Below, piece by piece: positions 1-8,184 of a stretch of 11,314 nt of DNA. The DNA lies in contig NW_001915266.1 of NCBI RefSeq assembly GCF_000208925.1, positions 1-11,314 on the forward strand. Reading direction: 5' to 3'. This stretch comes from Entamoeba histolytica HM-1:IMSS. Its lineage: Eukaryota; Evosea; Mastigamoebida; Endamoebidae. Numbering within the stretch: position 1 is the stretch's first letter; every line of letters starts with the position of its first letter. The position numbers and the translations under genes were made by a program. The notes under the pieces were generated by a model that saw only the letters and a program-made list of their open reading frames with translations, was not told the origin of the DNA and made no database searches.

Positions 1-2
1 AC

Positions 3-68
3 TTTGTGGGAAAAGAATATCCAGAATATTTCAAACCAAAACAAATCATCGTAATTGAAATGAAATGA
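3..68 (+). CDS. Possible C-terminal end of a protein gene cut by the window edge
   Basis: From base 3 one frame reads 21 codons without a stop and ends at TGA (66-68). The composition is protein-like (residues include GKEYPEYFKPKQIIVIEMK), unlike the lysine/asparagine noise of the flanking A-rich DNA. The gene, if real, begins left of the window. I do not recognise the family. A stop-free run of this length can arise by chance at this base composition, so this is a tentative call based on composition alone. Confidence 0.25.
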   Translation, partial: FVGKEYPEYFKPKQIIVIEMK

Positions 69-223
69 TTCAATCTTGAATAAATGAAAATGAAATAAAA
101 AAGAATAAAAACAAATCAATGAAGAATATGAACATTTTGTTCATCTGCCAATGAATGAAATGGTGAATTAAAAATGGACATAATTCAATGTTGATTTATT
201 TTATTTCATTTAATGAAATATTC

Positions 224-245
224 ACACTCAATGAGGGTGTTTTTT
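224..245 (+). terminator. Hairpin followed by a T6 run
   Basis: ACACTC (224-229) pairs with GGGTGT (235-240), including one T-G wobble, around a 5-base loop, and is followed by a run of T at 240-245. It resembles an intrinsic terminator or a Pol III-type T-run stop. In a eukaryote it may equally be an mRNA 3' structure or chance. No Pol III gene is visible directly upstream. Confidence 0.25.
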
Positions 246-355
246 AATCAATAAGAAAGGAAATAAGAATGAAATAGAAATAAGAATAAAATGAATAAAC
301 AATTTATTTGTGTTATTTCATTGAATTAATTCATTAAGAATCAAATGAATAAAAT

Positions 356-456
356 AATAGAAATAAGAATAAACAAATAAAGAAATGATAAAATACATTA
401 ACATATTTATGTTATTATTTCTTATTCTTTATTTATTCTTATTCTTATTTTCTATT
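356..456. repeat. Long near-perfect palindrome (inverted repeat)
   Basis: The left arm at 356-405 and the right arm at 408-456 are reverse complements over about 50 bases with roughly 80-85% identity and a few small gaps, leaving only about 2 bases between them. The arms are built from AATAAGAAT-like words, so part of the match follows from low complexity, but both arm ends (AATAGAA and AACATA) also match. It could extrude as a cruciform or form a hairpin RNA. Confidence 0.55.
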
Positions 457-569
457 TAAACGATAATAAACAAAACATAATAAGAAATATAAATAAGAAT
501 AACACAACATAAAATAAAGAAGAATAATAATAAAATATACAACAAACATGAATAAACAAGAAATGACAA

Positions 570-791
570 ATGATAAAAGATGAACTAAATAAAATAACAA
601 CAAGAATAAAGAAAATAGAAATAAATTTAGTGATGTTTAGAAAAGAGGAAAAGAAGATTTTAGAGAAAGGAGAAAAAGATAAAAAAGGTCAATTATTAGA
701 TATATCTACAATTGAATATTATGAATATCGAGAAGTGATTCTTTCAGTTTTCTTCAATATGCTCTATTGGTGTAATAGAGTTCATTTCTAG
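570..791 (+). pseudogene. Unrecognised Lys/Glu-rich open frame, possible relic
   Basis: A 73-codon frame opens with ATG at 570. The first 55 or so residues are charged and helix-forming (KKIEINLVMFRKEEKKILEK and similar) and could form a coiled coil. From about 744 the frame runs antisense through the 3' end of the LINE, so its last 15 codons are probably not its own. The purine-rich strand switches from + to - at this junction, as if two coding relics met tail to tail. I cannot assign a family. It may be a fragment of another retroelement or of a host gene. Confidence 0.2.
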
Positions 792-1400
792 CATGCTCGC
801 ATTAGATTGTTCTTCTTCTAATGTGCTGTCAGAATTTCCTGTATAAAACATTAATTCTTTCATATTTTTTATTATTATTGTTCGTAGGATTTTGGGGAAG
901 TGTAATTGTAATTTCAATGTTTTTAATCTTCTTACAGACTCTTTGTGTATTAATCAATTTATTGATAATATTACAGGTATTATTTCTACATATATTATTT
1001 CTCTATTATTTCTTAATTTCTCTTGTAATTCTTTGTATTTATTTATTTTATGAATATAATTTAATTCTATATTCATACCTTGACATATAGCAACATCTAT
1101 AATATATCCTTTCTTTCATATTTTAATAATATATATTTTGTCTTCTAGCATAGAAATGAATTGTCATTAACCAATAAATCTTTATTGTAAGTTATAATCA
1201 TTTTATCATTATTAATACATTTTGGAGTATTATTAAAATCGATAGCATCAAATTCAGTAAATTGTGTAATTAATATATGTTTATATATTTGTTTACAAAC
1301 ATAATCATGTTTTAATATTTGATTCTTTTTCATTACATCATAACAATATATGACTAATAGATGCAATAGTGTTATGACAATGTTTACAATATTTTAAAAC
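780..1400 (-). other. R2-type CCHC and restriction-like endonuclease domain of LINE ORF2
   Basis: Codons at 1388-1386, 1379-1377, 1352-1350 and 1337-1335 give Cys, Cys, His, Cys with spacing C-x2-C-x8-H-x4-C, the zinc-knuckle signature preceding the endonuclease in R2-like elements. A TGA lies between the His and the last Cys. Downstream, after frameshifts, come YNKDLLVND and then GYIIDVAICQ (about 1109-1080), whose Asp fits the second acidic residue of the PD-x(12-14)-D catalytic motif. The first PD is not intact: the matching place reads Thr-Lys in one frame. A helical Lys-rich region continues to about 780. In the family this domain nicks the target DNA. Confidence 0.78.
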
Positions 1401-2129
1401 ATCATTTTTGAGTATTTTAGATTTAATATTTCCTGTCATAGTTACTCCTTCTTGCATTTTTACTATTTGGAGGAATGCATTTCTTTTTATGTTTAATGAT
1501 ATCCATGTTGTTACTGTTAATTTCTTATCATTGAAAGTGCCATTTGCACATCTTATATATTCACCACATTTCTTTTCTTTCCATTCACTTAAATATCTAT
1601 CATTTAATTCATTATTTACCCATTCAAATACTTTCTTTACATCATGTTTTCTTTCATTTAATTCTATTACATTCATTAATTCATTAAAATTAATCTTCTT
1701 ACAAAATGCTTTCTTCATTCTTTTAATTATTCAATTTGGATTTTCTTTTATTGCTTCTATCATTTCTCATATTTCTGTGCTTGATCTCCACTTATATTTT
1801 AAATATATTCTTAATAATTCTTTACCACATTCATCTCTTGCTGACATTAATCCTAATCCCAATTCATTTATTTTAACATATAATCTACTTTTTGGGATAT
1901 TTCTACTATATAATTGGAATTGTATTAATGATTTTCTTATCTGTTTATCTATCTTCTCCAATTCTCATAGTTTCCATGGGACAATACAAAATCCATATCT
2001 TAATTTGGAGATTATATCACTATTAATCTTTCTTATTGTATTGAGGCTGCTGTATTTCATAGTATTTAATGATGATAGAATAGAAGATATATCATTTAAT
2101 ATTCTTGTACAATATTTATTAATATTTAC

Positions 2130-3035
2130 TTTATCTCCTATTTCAATACCAAGATATTTATAATGATTATCATTAGTTACTCTTGGTAGCTCAGCTAATT
2201 CTCCATTTATTTGACTATTAATATTATTCATTATCCCACTCTTTTCTACATTAATTTTTAATATTATTGCATTAAATATTTCTTTAGTTAATTTGTGTGC
2301 TTTTTCCATTTCATCGAGATATTATTCATTATCTTTAAATCGTCCATATACAATATGTGGTTTAACTTAACTTGTTTTTCTTCTCCATTCATTTTAATAT
2401 TTAATTTGCTTATTTGTTTATCTAATTGTTTAGATAGTATGTCAATAGATAATACAAATAAAAGTGGAGATAAACTATCACCCTGTATTATTCCTCTTTC
2501 TACATTAATCATACCCACACTTTCTTGATTGTAATATAAATTAAGTTGTGTATTATTTAATATGTATAATATACTATTAATTACTACTAGTGGGATATTA
2601 AAATATATTAAACATTGTTTAATCCATTGATGATTAATACTATCATATGCTTGGAAACGTCATAATATGTTTCTACCCACTTCCATTTAGCCTTTAATAA
2701 TAATTGTTGGATTATAGTGTTATATAATAATCCTTCTTTTGATGCATATGTGTATTTCTTCATCCAATTTGATTTAATGAAAGTTGTTTTTCAATTGGAT
2801 TTAACATCAATTGATTTTCTATTTTCATCTTTAATATTGATGTATATACTTTTAACAGACAATTTAAACAAGTTATTTGTCTGTAATTCTGTGGGTCTAA
2901 TTTATCTCCTTTCTTATATATTAATATTGTTCTTCCTTGAATAAAATGAAGAGGTATTTCATTATGATTATTTAACCATTCATTAAATAATTTTAATAAA
3001 TATTTCATTGGTTGTTCTAAATATTTAATCAAAAA
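2130..3035 (-). other. Reverse transcriptase domain within LINE ORF2
   Basis: Recognisable RT motifs, in order: a fingers motif GRTILIYKKGDKLDPQNYR (about 2936-2880); motif A, DVSK-AYDS, at about 2668-2641, where one base is missing between DVSK and AYDS; motif B, GIIQGDSLSPLLF (about 2494-2456); the catalytic box YMDD at 2350-2339; and a palm/thumb motif YKYLGIEIGDK (about 2162-2130). The three catalytic aspartates are therefore still encoded, but in three different frames. The motif set is that of non-LTR (LINE) RTs, not of LTR elements or group II introns. Confidence 0.88.
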
Positions 3036-4020
3036 TCATTGTATTTTATCAACTCCCGGTGCCTTCCAGTTAGCAATAAATTTAATAGCACACTCTAGTT
3101 CATTGGGAGTGATTATAGACATTCTATTATTAATTCTATTTTCATTTAATATTTCATATAAATTAATATTCAGGAAATCTATATTGGTGTTAGTTTCATA
3201 GATTCATTTCCAGAAATTAATAGTGGAGATATTATCTGGATATTCATCTTCTTTAGATTTATTTAGGTATTGCGTTTTCCATATTTCATCATTTTATAAT
3301 TCCATCTTATTCTTTTCAAATTATTCTTTCTTGCTTCTATTTCTATTCTTTTCATCTTTCGGAGGTATTTATAATAGTTTATTTGTTCTATTGTTTTTAT
3401 TTTAATATGATATATATCATTTTTCTTAATATGTATTATTCTTTTTAATTTCATATATTGTTTATTATGGAGTAAATCTCTTATTCTACATATTTTTGAT
3501 TGTAATATTCTTTCTATACTTCTCTTTCCACTTCTTTCTTGTTCATTTTTATTAATTATGTTAATAGTTGAAGATACTGATTTAATATAGTGATAATACT
3601 CATCTAATGTATTGATTAATATTTCATTTTTATTAATAATATTAATTATTTGATGTACTTTCTTCTTATTGTAATAGTAGTTAATAAATTGTACATCTTC
3701 TTGTTCTTTCATTTCTTCTTCTTTAAATATTTTCATTACCTCCTCTTCTTCTATTTCTTCTTTCTTGTTCATTCTAGTTATTATTTCTTTTAATTCTTTA
3801 TCTTTCCATTGATGTTTTATTATTTCTTCCTCCATTATTCTATTAATTTCTCTTTTATTTTCATTCTTTATTTTAAATGTCTTCTTTATTATTTCTTTAT
3901 ATTCATTAATATTATTTACTTTAATTCCAAATTCATGTATTAATCTTTCTATTAACTCTTCTTTAAGTTGACCTCTTAATTTTCTTTCAAATAATTTCAA
4001 AACAAAACATTTATAAAGTG

Positions 4021-5285
4021 TTAAAATTTCTTCTTTTCTATCTGTTTGCTTCCCCCGTTTTTTTGCTTGTCTAATTCTAATGTGATGATCTTCTTATGCT
4101 GAATATCCATTTCTTCAATGGATTTCTGCGTTAACTTTCTTTTTTTTGGAAGATCATCTTCACTTGATGATATCTCATCAGCTACTACTACATTAGGGGT
4201 GAGGTCATTCACAATTTGTGTCTCTGATGAGTCTGTTATATTGTCATTTATCTCATCTTTCTTCTTTTCTTCTTGTGTATTTTCATTTTCTAATTTAGAT
4301 AATTTATCTTTCAGGAAGAGCAATTGTTGTGTTAAATTATTTACTTCAGACATTTTCCTTTCAGATTCAGCATGGAATTTGAATATTCTTTTATCACATT
4401 CTTATTTTGTGCTTAACTCATTCTTATGAATATTCTTTAATGCCATAATATCCTTTTGTTAATTTATTAATAGTTTGTTTTTTATTTGTATTTCCTTTTT
4501 CATTTCTTCTTTCTCTTTCATATCCTCCTTCACTTTTTTATTTCTTCTATTCTTCTTTCTTTTTTACTGTTTTCTTCTTCCTCTTCATTGATCATCTTTT
4601 ATTTTTATTAAAATCTTTATCATCTTTATCTTCATTTTCAACACTCATTACATAGTTATTGTATATTCTATTGTCTTTAATCTCAATTGGGTTGTACTGA
4701 TTATTGTCTTCTTCCATAGTCATACTAATAGTCTCTTCTTTTCTGATTGTTTTGGTTTTTTCTCGTGCAAGAAAATACCATCTCCTCCATATTGTTGATG
4801 ATGTATATTCTTTAATCTTGGTATTTTTTTATTTCTTCTACTTCTTGTGATGTAAATATTTTAATTTCTTCTTCAAAGAGTCTTTTCCAATATTCTTGAT
4901 TTTGTGTTTCAATCATTTCTTTTCTTTGATTTCTATTTTGTTTCTTATTTTGATGATGTTTGTACATTCTTTGAGTGTTATTATGGTATTTATTTCTATT
5001 ATATTGATATTGTTTATTTCTATTGAATTTGTTATTATCAAAGTGTTTATGACGATGATTATGAATGAAGTGATGAGTGAAACGATTTGTATCATCTATG
5101 TTGTGATAGTTATGGATATAATTATTATTGTAATGATCAGTGTGATTATTCATGTATCTCTGTCCATACAGATAATATCTATTTTCACTCATTCTTCTGT
5201 CATTTATATTTCTTGGTTGATATGAATTTCTTCTTCTTTGGTTATTTGTTTTTCTATATTTTTTATGGTGTCTCTGACGTGCCAT
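4021..5285 (-). pseudogene. LINE ORF1, broken
   Basis: The ATG at 5285 starts a strongly basic N-terminus (MARQRHHKKYRK), followed by a long Asn/His/Tyr/Arg-rich stretch that suits nucleic-acid binding. The first frame closes at 4812, just after a 7-A run where a frameshift occurs. The continuation moves into another frame (GGDGIFLHEKKPKQSEK near 4775-4730), then shifts again near 4735, 4600 and 4545. The last part is a charged coiled coil (NLTQQLLFLKDKLSKLENEN) with two in-frame TAA stops at 4461-4459 and 4404-4402, an acidic middle, and a Lys-rich end at TAA 4021. The whole would be about 420 residues. ORF1 proteins of such elements are RNA-binding partners of the retrotransposition complex; that role is inferred from position and charge, since I recognise no defined fold. 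ORF2 follows within about 20 bases. Confidence 0.75.
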
Positions 5286-5359
5286 CTTCGAATTCCTTTT
5301 TTTTGGTTTTAAAAAGAAACAAAAAAGGATAAAAAAAGTAACATGACTAAAAGAGGAAA
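5286..5359 (-). promoter_or_regulatory. Kinase 3' end with polyadenylation motif, LINE 5' junction
   Basis: Read on the - strand, the kinase stop TAA forms TAATT, matching the Entamoeba poly(A) motif TA(A/T)TT, and is followed by T-rich tracts. The LINE ORF1 ATG follows within 74 bases, so the kinase 3' UTR and the LINE 5' UTR share this short space. The exact insertion point cannot be fixed here. Confidence 0.45.
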
Positions 5360-6832
5360 TTAAGAGTAGGTATCGGCTTGAATCTTTTCATGAGGACAAA
5401 TTGTGCTAAACATGCCAGCATCAATGCACTTATTTATAATTTCAGTTATAGTTTTTGCAACAATTTCAGTACCATTAATAATGTTTTTTGTTGAATATCT
5501 ATTAGAAACATTTTTAGTTGTTATTCTAGTAACTCGATTATGCTTAATTTCATTTTTAAGAATATATGAAATGACAAAAGGATGTTCAACAGTTTTAGAA
5601 GAGAGCCTAACCAAAAAACAACCATTTTGTCTTTTGTCAAGCCAAGAGGTAGCAATTTCACGTGTGATATCAAAGGCATACCAACTGGCACTTGTTAATT
5701 CAACTAATTCATTAAATATAGACATATGTTTAAAGTATTTTCCATAAAAATCAATTGATTTTTGGAAAATAGTTGGTGTAATTATTTTTTCATCAAACAA
5801 TTGATAAAGACAACTACTGTTACTAATTTTAATATTTAACTCTTTTCCAAGTTCTTTAAAGAAGAGTTGCTTTTCAACTTCTAACCTTAATCCACCTGTT
5901 TTGTTATTATAAAAATGTTTTTTCCAAAACTTTAATCCTTCATCGTCAATTAGTGCACTTTCTAAAGAAACATGTTGGAGTGTTTCAAGAACTTCTTTTA
6001 TGTTAGGTCTTTTTGTATAATCTCCATCCCACATACTGTTTATACATTTTACTAATAATTTTGGAACAGAACTATCAATTTCTGGTCTTTTTGTGCCACA
6101 AATGACATCCTCTGAATATTCATCAAAGTCGTCATATTCTGGGAATAATTGTTTTTGCGTAAATGTTTGCCACATAATTAATCCAAGTGCATAAACATCA
6201 CATGAAAATGTTACTTTATTTTCAAGTACAACTTCTTTTGCTAAATAATAAGGTGTTCCTTTCCACCCTTCTTCTTGTTTAACGTCTGCTGGAAATACAG
6301 TAAATCCAAAGTCAGTTACTTTAATATTCATATAATTATCTACCATGAAATTTTCTGGTTTTAAGTCTCTATGAACCATTCCTACTACATTATGTAACCA
6401 ATTAACTGATAATGCCATTTCTGTACATAACTTTAGTTTTATTTCAGGTGTTAATTCTATCTTTAAACTTTCAGGTAATTTATTTGGACAATAGAGCAAT
6501 GTTTCTAAATCACATGCCATTAACTCACTAACAATCATTATCTTCTTCTCAGTTGATGCTCCTAAAAATAGTACTATATTTGGATGAAATACTTTTTTCA
6601 TTACCCCAATTTCTCTCATAAAACTCTCTTTTTCATCTTCACTTAGTACTTGTTTATTAGGAACTTTTATTGCAACTGGTAACCCTGCAACTATACCTCT
6701 ATATACCTTTCCAAATGAGCCACTCCCTAATATATCTTTCTTTTCATCATAAAGTATATCTTCTGGGTTTAGAGTTGGTGGTCCTTCTATTAACTTTTCT
6801 ATTCGTTCTCTTCCATTAATTATAATATTCAT
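5360..6832 (-). CDS. SH2-domain-containing protein kinase (TKL group, SHK-like)
   Basis: An intact, intron-free frame of 490 residues. The N-terminal kinase domain (about residues 30-290) has the glycine loop GSGSFGKV (36-43), the VAIK lysine K56, helix-C glutamate E74, HRDLKPEN (154-161, catalytic D156), DFG (174-176), D212 and R275. A helical linker (about 300-380) follows. A C-terminal SH2 domain (about 384-475) has W384, the FLVR motif with phosphotyrosine-binding R409, and H431. This order, kinase then SH2, is that of the SHK family known from Dictyostelium and also found in Entamoeba; relatives are dual-specificity or Ser/Thr kinases of the TKL group. It should phosphorylate proteins on Ser/Thr and perhaps Tyr, with the SH2 guiding it to phosphotyrosine partners. 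No signal peptide or membrane segment is seen, so it is probably cytosolic. Odd point: the usual APE motif reads AKE (198-200). The start at 6832 is the first ATG and allows a full N-terminus. The G+C content is visibly higher than the flanks. Confidence 0.93.
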   Translation of the reverse strand: MNIIINGRERIEKLIEGPPTLNPEDILYDEKKDILGSGSFGKVYRGIVAGLPVAIKVPNKQVLSEDEKESFMREIGVMKKVFHPNIVLFLGASTEKKIMIVSELMACDLETLLYCPNKLPESLKIELTPEIKLKLCTEMALSVNWLHNVVGMVHRDLKPENFMVDNYMNIKVTDFGFTVFPADVKQEEGWKGTPYYLAKEVVLENKVTFSCDVYALGLIMWQTFTQKQLFPEYDDFDEYSEDVICGTKRPEIDSSVPKLLVKCINSMWDGDYTKRPNIKEVLETLQHVSLESALIDDEGLKFWKKHFYNNKTGGLRLEVEKQLFFKELGKELNIKISNSSCLYQLFDEKIITPTIFQKSIDFYGKYFKHMSIFNELVELTSASWYAFDITREIATSWLDKRQNGCFLVRLSSKTVEHPFVISYILKNEIKHNRVTRITTKNVSNRYSTKNIINGTEIVAKTITEIINKCIDAGMFSTICPHEKIQADTYS

Positions 6833-7070
6833 CCCTTTTATTATTAAAATTCTTAGTTCTTTCTAGTTTTGAAAAAGAGTTTATTATTTTTAATGTTTTT
6901 TTTTCGTTCGTCTTAGTTGAACGTTGCGAAATAACAAACGTTCTTTATAACAAATACCAAAAAATTAAAGAGGTAAACCTAATAACTTTTTATATAAAAT
7001 TTACTATTTATAATACTCTCTTTTAATTTTTTTTTATGAAAAAATTTCCTATTCGTTTTTCAAACAAGGA
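6833..7070 (-). promoter_or_regulatory. Upstream region of the kinase gene
   Basis: No gene is seen here. On the - strand, a TATA-like GTTATAAAG (6951-6943) lies about 110 bases before the ATG. An AAGAACTAAG (about 6862-6853), resembling the Entamoeba GAAC core element, lies about 25 bases before it, followed by an A/T-rich initiator-like AGAATTTTAA. Assignment to the known TATA/GAAC/Inr promoter is by eye. The TATA-like site is farther from the start than is usual for Entamoeba's short 5' UTRs. Confidence 0.35.
6919..6943. promoter_or_regulatory. Perfect GAACGTT / AACGTTC inverted repeat, possible operator
   Basis: GAACGTT (6919-6925) and AACGTTC (6937-6943) are exact reverse complements separated by 11 bases, so the repeat centres are 18 bases apart. 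It lies about 90-110 bases upstream of the kinase ATG, next to the TATA-like site, in DNA otherwise poor in G and C. The symmetry suits a dimeric DNA-binding protein. No factor is known to me for it. Confidence 0.35.
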
Positions 7071-7119
7071 ACTAAACTAAAAATATTAATGTAATTTTAA
7101 ACGTGTACTTATTTTTAAT

Positions 7120-8150
7120 TGTTTTTATTATTTTATTGTTTTTTCCTTTTGCTTTCCAGTTACTTATTCTCATTATACTTAAATTTAATTCATTTATTGT
7201 TATTATGACATTATTATAATTGATATATCTTTCATTCCACAAGGTGATTTGTTTTATTTTCCATTTCTCTTTATTTAATATCACCTGTGTTTCATATAAC
7301 GATTTCCAATATTCTAAATTAATATCGTTATTTGGGTATATTTCATTTTTTGTTTCTTCCTTATTCTAATTTTCTTATTAGAATCAAACATTATTTTATT
7401 TGTATTGATTCTGATTATTTCATTTTTATTAAATTTAATTCTTTATTCATTGTCATCATATATTTTAGGTACTTTATTCTTTCTAGTGTTTTGACTTTTA
7501 TTCCTTCTTCATCATATTCTTTTAATTTCATGTTGCACTTTATTCTGTACAATTTCATTGACCAAATCTTCTAGTCTATTGATTTTATTTAGGATTTCTT
7601 TTATTTCATCAATTTTATCTCTTATTATTTTATTTTGGAGATAGAGGTGCATAACCATTGAAATATTCATATCATCTTGCAGATCCTGCATTCTGCTTCC
7701 TGACCATATCCATCTATTATTATTTTCCTCTTATTAATTGGTCAGCTTCTTTTCTTTGAAAGTAGTAATTAATGTTTGTACATTTTTCTATTTTCATTTC
7801 TTTTACTTTATTGATGAGAATGTTAAGATATTCTTCATCAATTTCTGTAGAGTTATTCTTTAATATGATGTTTTTATTATTGAATTACACTCTACTCTTC
7901 TATTATATCATTTACTTTCACTTTAATGTACCGTTTAGTATTTTCTTTTATTTTATGTGATAATTTTAATATATTTAATATATTCTTTTTCATTATTGAC
8001 ATTAATGTTTATTGCTTTTATTATACTTTCAATTTGTTCCCATCTTAATTTCTTGTATAATTTCTTATTCAACCAATTAAATGCAAAAACAACCCATCAT
8101 TTCAATTAAAATTCTATTTCTTTCTTTTGTTGTATTTATTCTTTGGGGAG
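7120..8150 (-). pseudogene. Second, diverged LINE relic: N-terminal and pre-RT part of ORF2 only
   Basis: Translating the - strand piecewise gives segments co-linear with ORF2 of the other LINE. KKLRWEQIESIIKAININVN (about 8070-8000) matches the region of KLRGQLKEELIERL. NINYYFQRKEADQLI (near 7770) matches FINYYYNKKKVHQII. EGIKVKTLERIKYLKYM (near 7490) matches HIKIKTIEQINYYKYLRKM. EYWKSLYET (near 7300) matches FWK-IYET. ITINELNLSIMRISNWKAKG (about 7215-7155) matches ITPNELECAIKFIANWKAPG. The order is conserved while identity looks below half, so this is a different family or a much older copy. It stops just before the RT motifs. Many stops and frameshifts separate the pieces; the longest clean stretch (about 70 codons, 7720-7515) has a Lys/Ile-rich helix. 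The first few dozen bases (to about 8150) may hold the end of an ORF1. Confidence 0.72.
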
Positions 8151-8171
8151 ATCGAAGGTGTTATGTCTAAA

Positions 8172-8184
8172 ACACACACACACA
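8172..8184. repeat. Short (AC)n microsatellite
   Basis: Thirteen bases of alternating A and C lie between the LINE relic and the histone relic, in a small patch (about 8140-8300) of higher G+C than the surroundings. Confidence 0.6.

Larger units (their letters stand above)
69..569. other. A-rich low-complexity intergenic DNA
   Basis: I see no gene here. The + strand is dominated by A with short recurring words; the 9-mer AATAAGAAT appears several times between about 260 and 500, and its reverse complement between about 430 and 450. The stretch contains a hairpin with a T run and a long palindrome, listed separately. It could be decayed transposon sequence, but no reading frame supports that. 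Confidence 0.6.
744..4010 (-). pseudogene. LINE ORF2 (reverse transcriptase plus restriction-like endonuclease), broken
   Basis: Four regions follow one another on the - strand: a Lys/Glu/Ile-rich N-terminal region (about 4000-3265), a pre-RT segment containing ITPNELECAIKFIANWKAPG, the RT core, and the endonuclease. The product would copy element RNA at a nicked target site. Frame is lost near 3285, 2760, 2650, 2310 and 1335, and again around 1110-1150. In-frame TGA codons occur at 3206-3204, 3038-3036, 1967-1965, 1769-1767, 1733-1731, 1340-1338 and 956-954, with a TAG at 1147-1145. The last frame ends at TGA 746-744, which may be the original stop. No clean ATG begins the N-terminal frame: the frame from 4000 follows a TAA at 4012-4010, and the ATG at 4010 lies in another frame. 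About 1,090 codons are spanned. Confidence 0.85.
744..5285 (-). mobile_element. Entamoeba-type non-LTR retrotransposon (LINE), full length but inactivated
   Basis: Reading the - strand from 5285 to 744 gives a basic ORF1 followed by an ORF2 with reverse transcriptase and a C-terminal CCHC plus PD-(D/E)xK-like endonuclease, the R2-type order found in Entamoeba LINEs. About 4.5 kb is spanned, close to the known size of full-length Entamoeba LINEs. The ends given are the ORF1 ATG and the apparent ORF2 stop. Short UTRs must lie outside, towards about 5310 and below 744, but I found no clear target-site duplication or tail. Both ORFs carry several frameshifts and in-frame stops, so the copy cannot move by its own proteins. 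Confidence 0.88.

Noticed and set aside
821..1090. + strand 89-codon Phe/Leu-rich frame resembling a membrane protein
   Set aside because: It is antisense to the LINE endonuclease region; T-rich complement DNA always yields such hydrophobic frames.
1408..2163. + strand 251-codon frame
   Set aside because: It lies opposite LINE ORF2, whose - strand translation carries recognisable RT/endonuclease motifs. The + product has no motif and only Phe/Ile/Leu/Ser richness.
954..3206. A changed genetic code with TGA as Trp
   Set aside because: The intact kinase has seven or more Trp as TGG, no internal TGA, and ends in TAA. The LINE also keeps many TGG codons and is frameshifted anyway, so mutation is the simpler explanation. 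The bias is reported as a finding.
4896..5225. + strand 109-codon Ile/Val/Met-rich frame resembling several membrane helices
   Set aside because: It is the complement of the basic His/Asn-rich ORF1 of the LINE.
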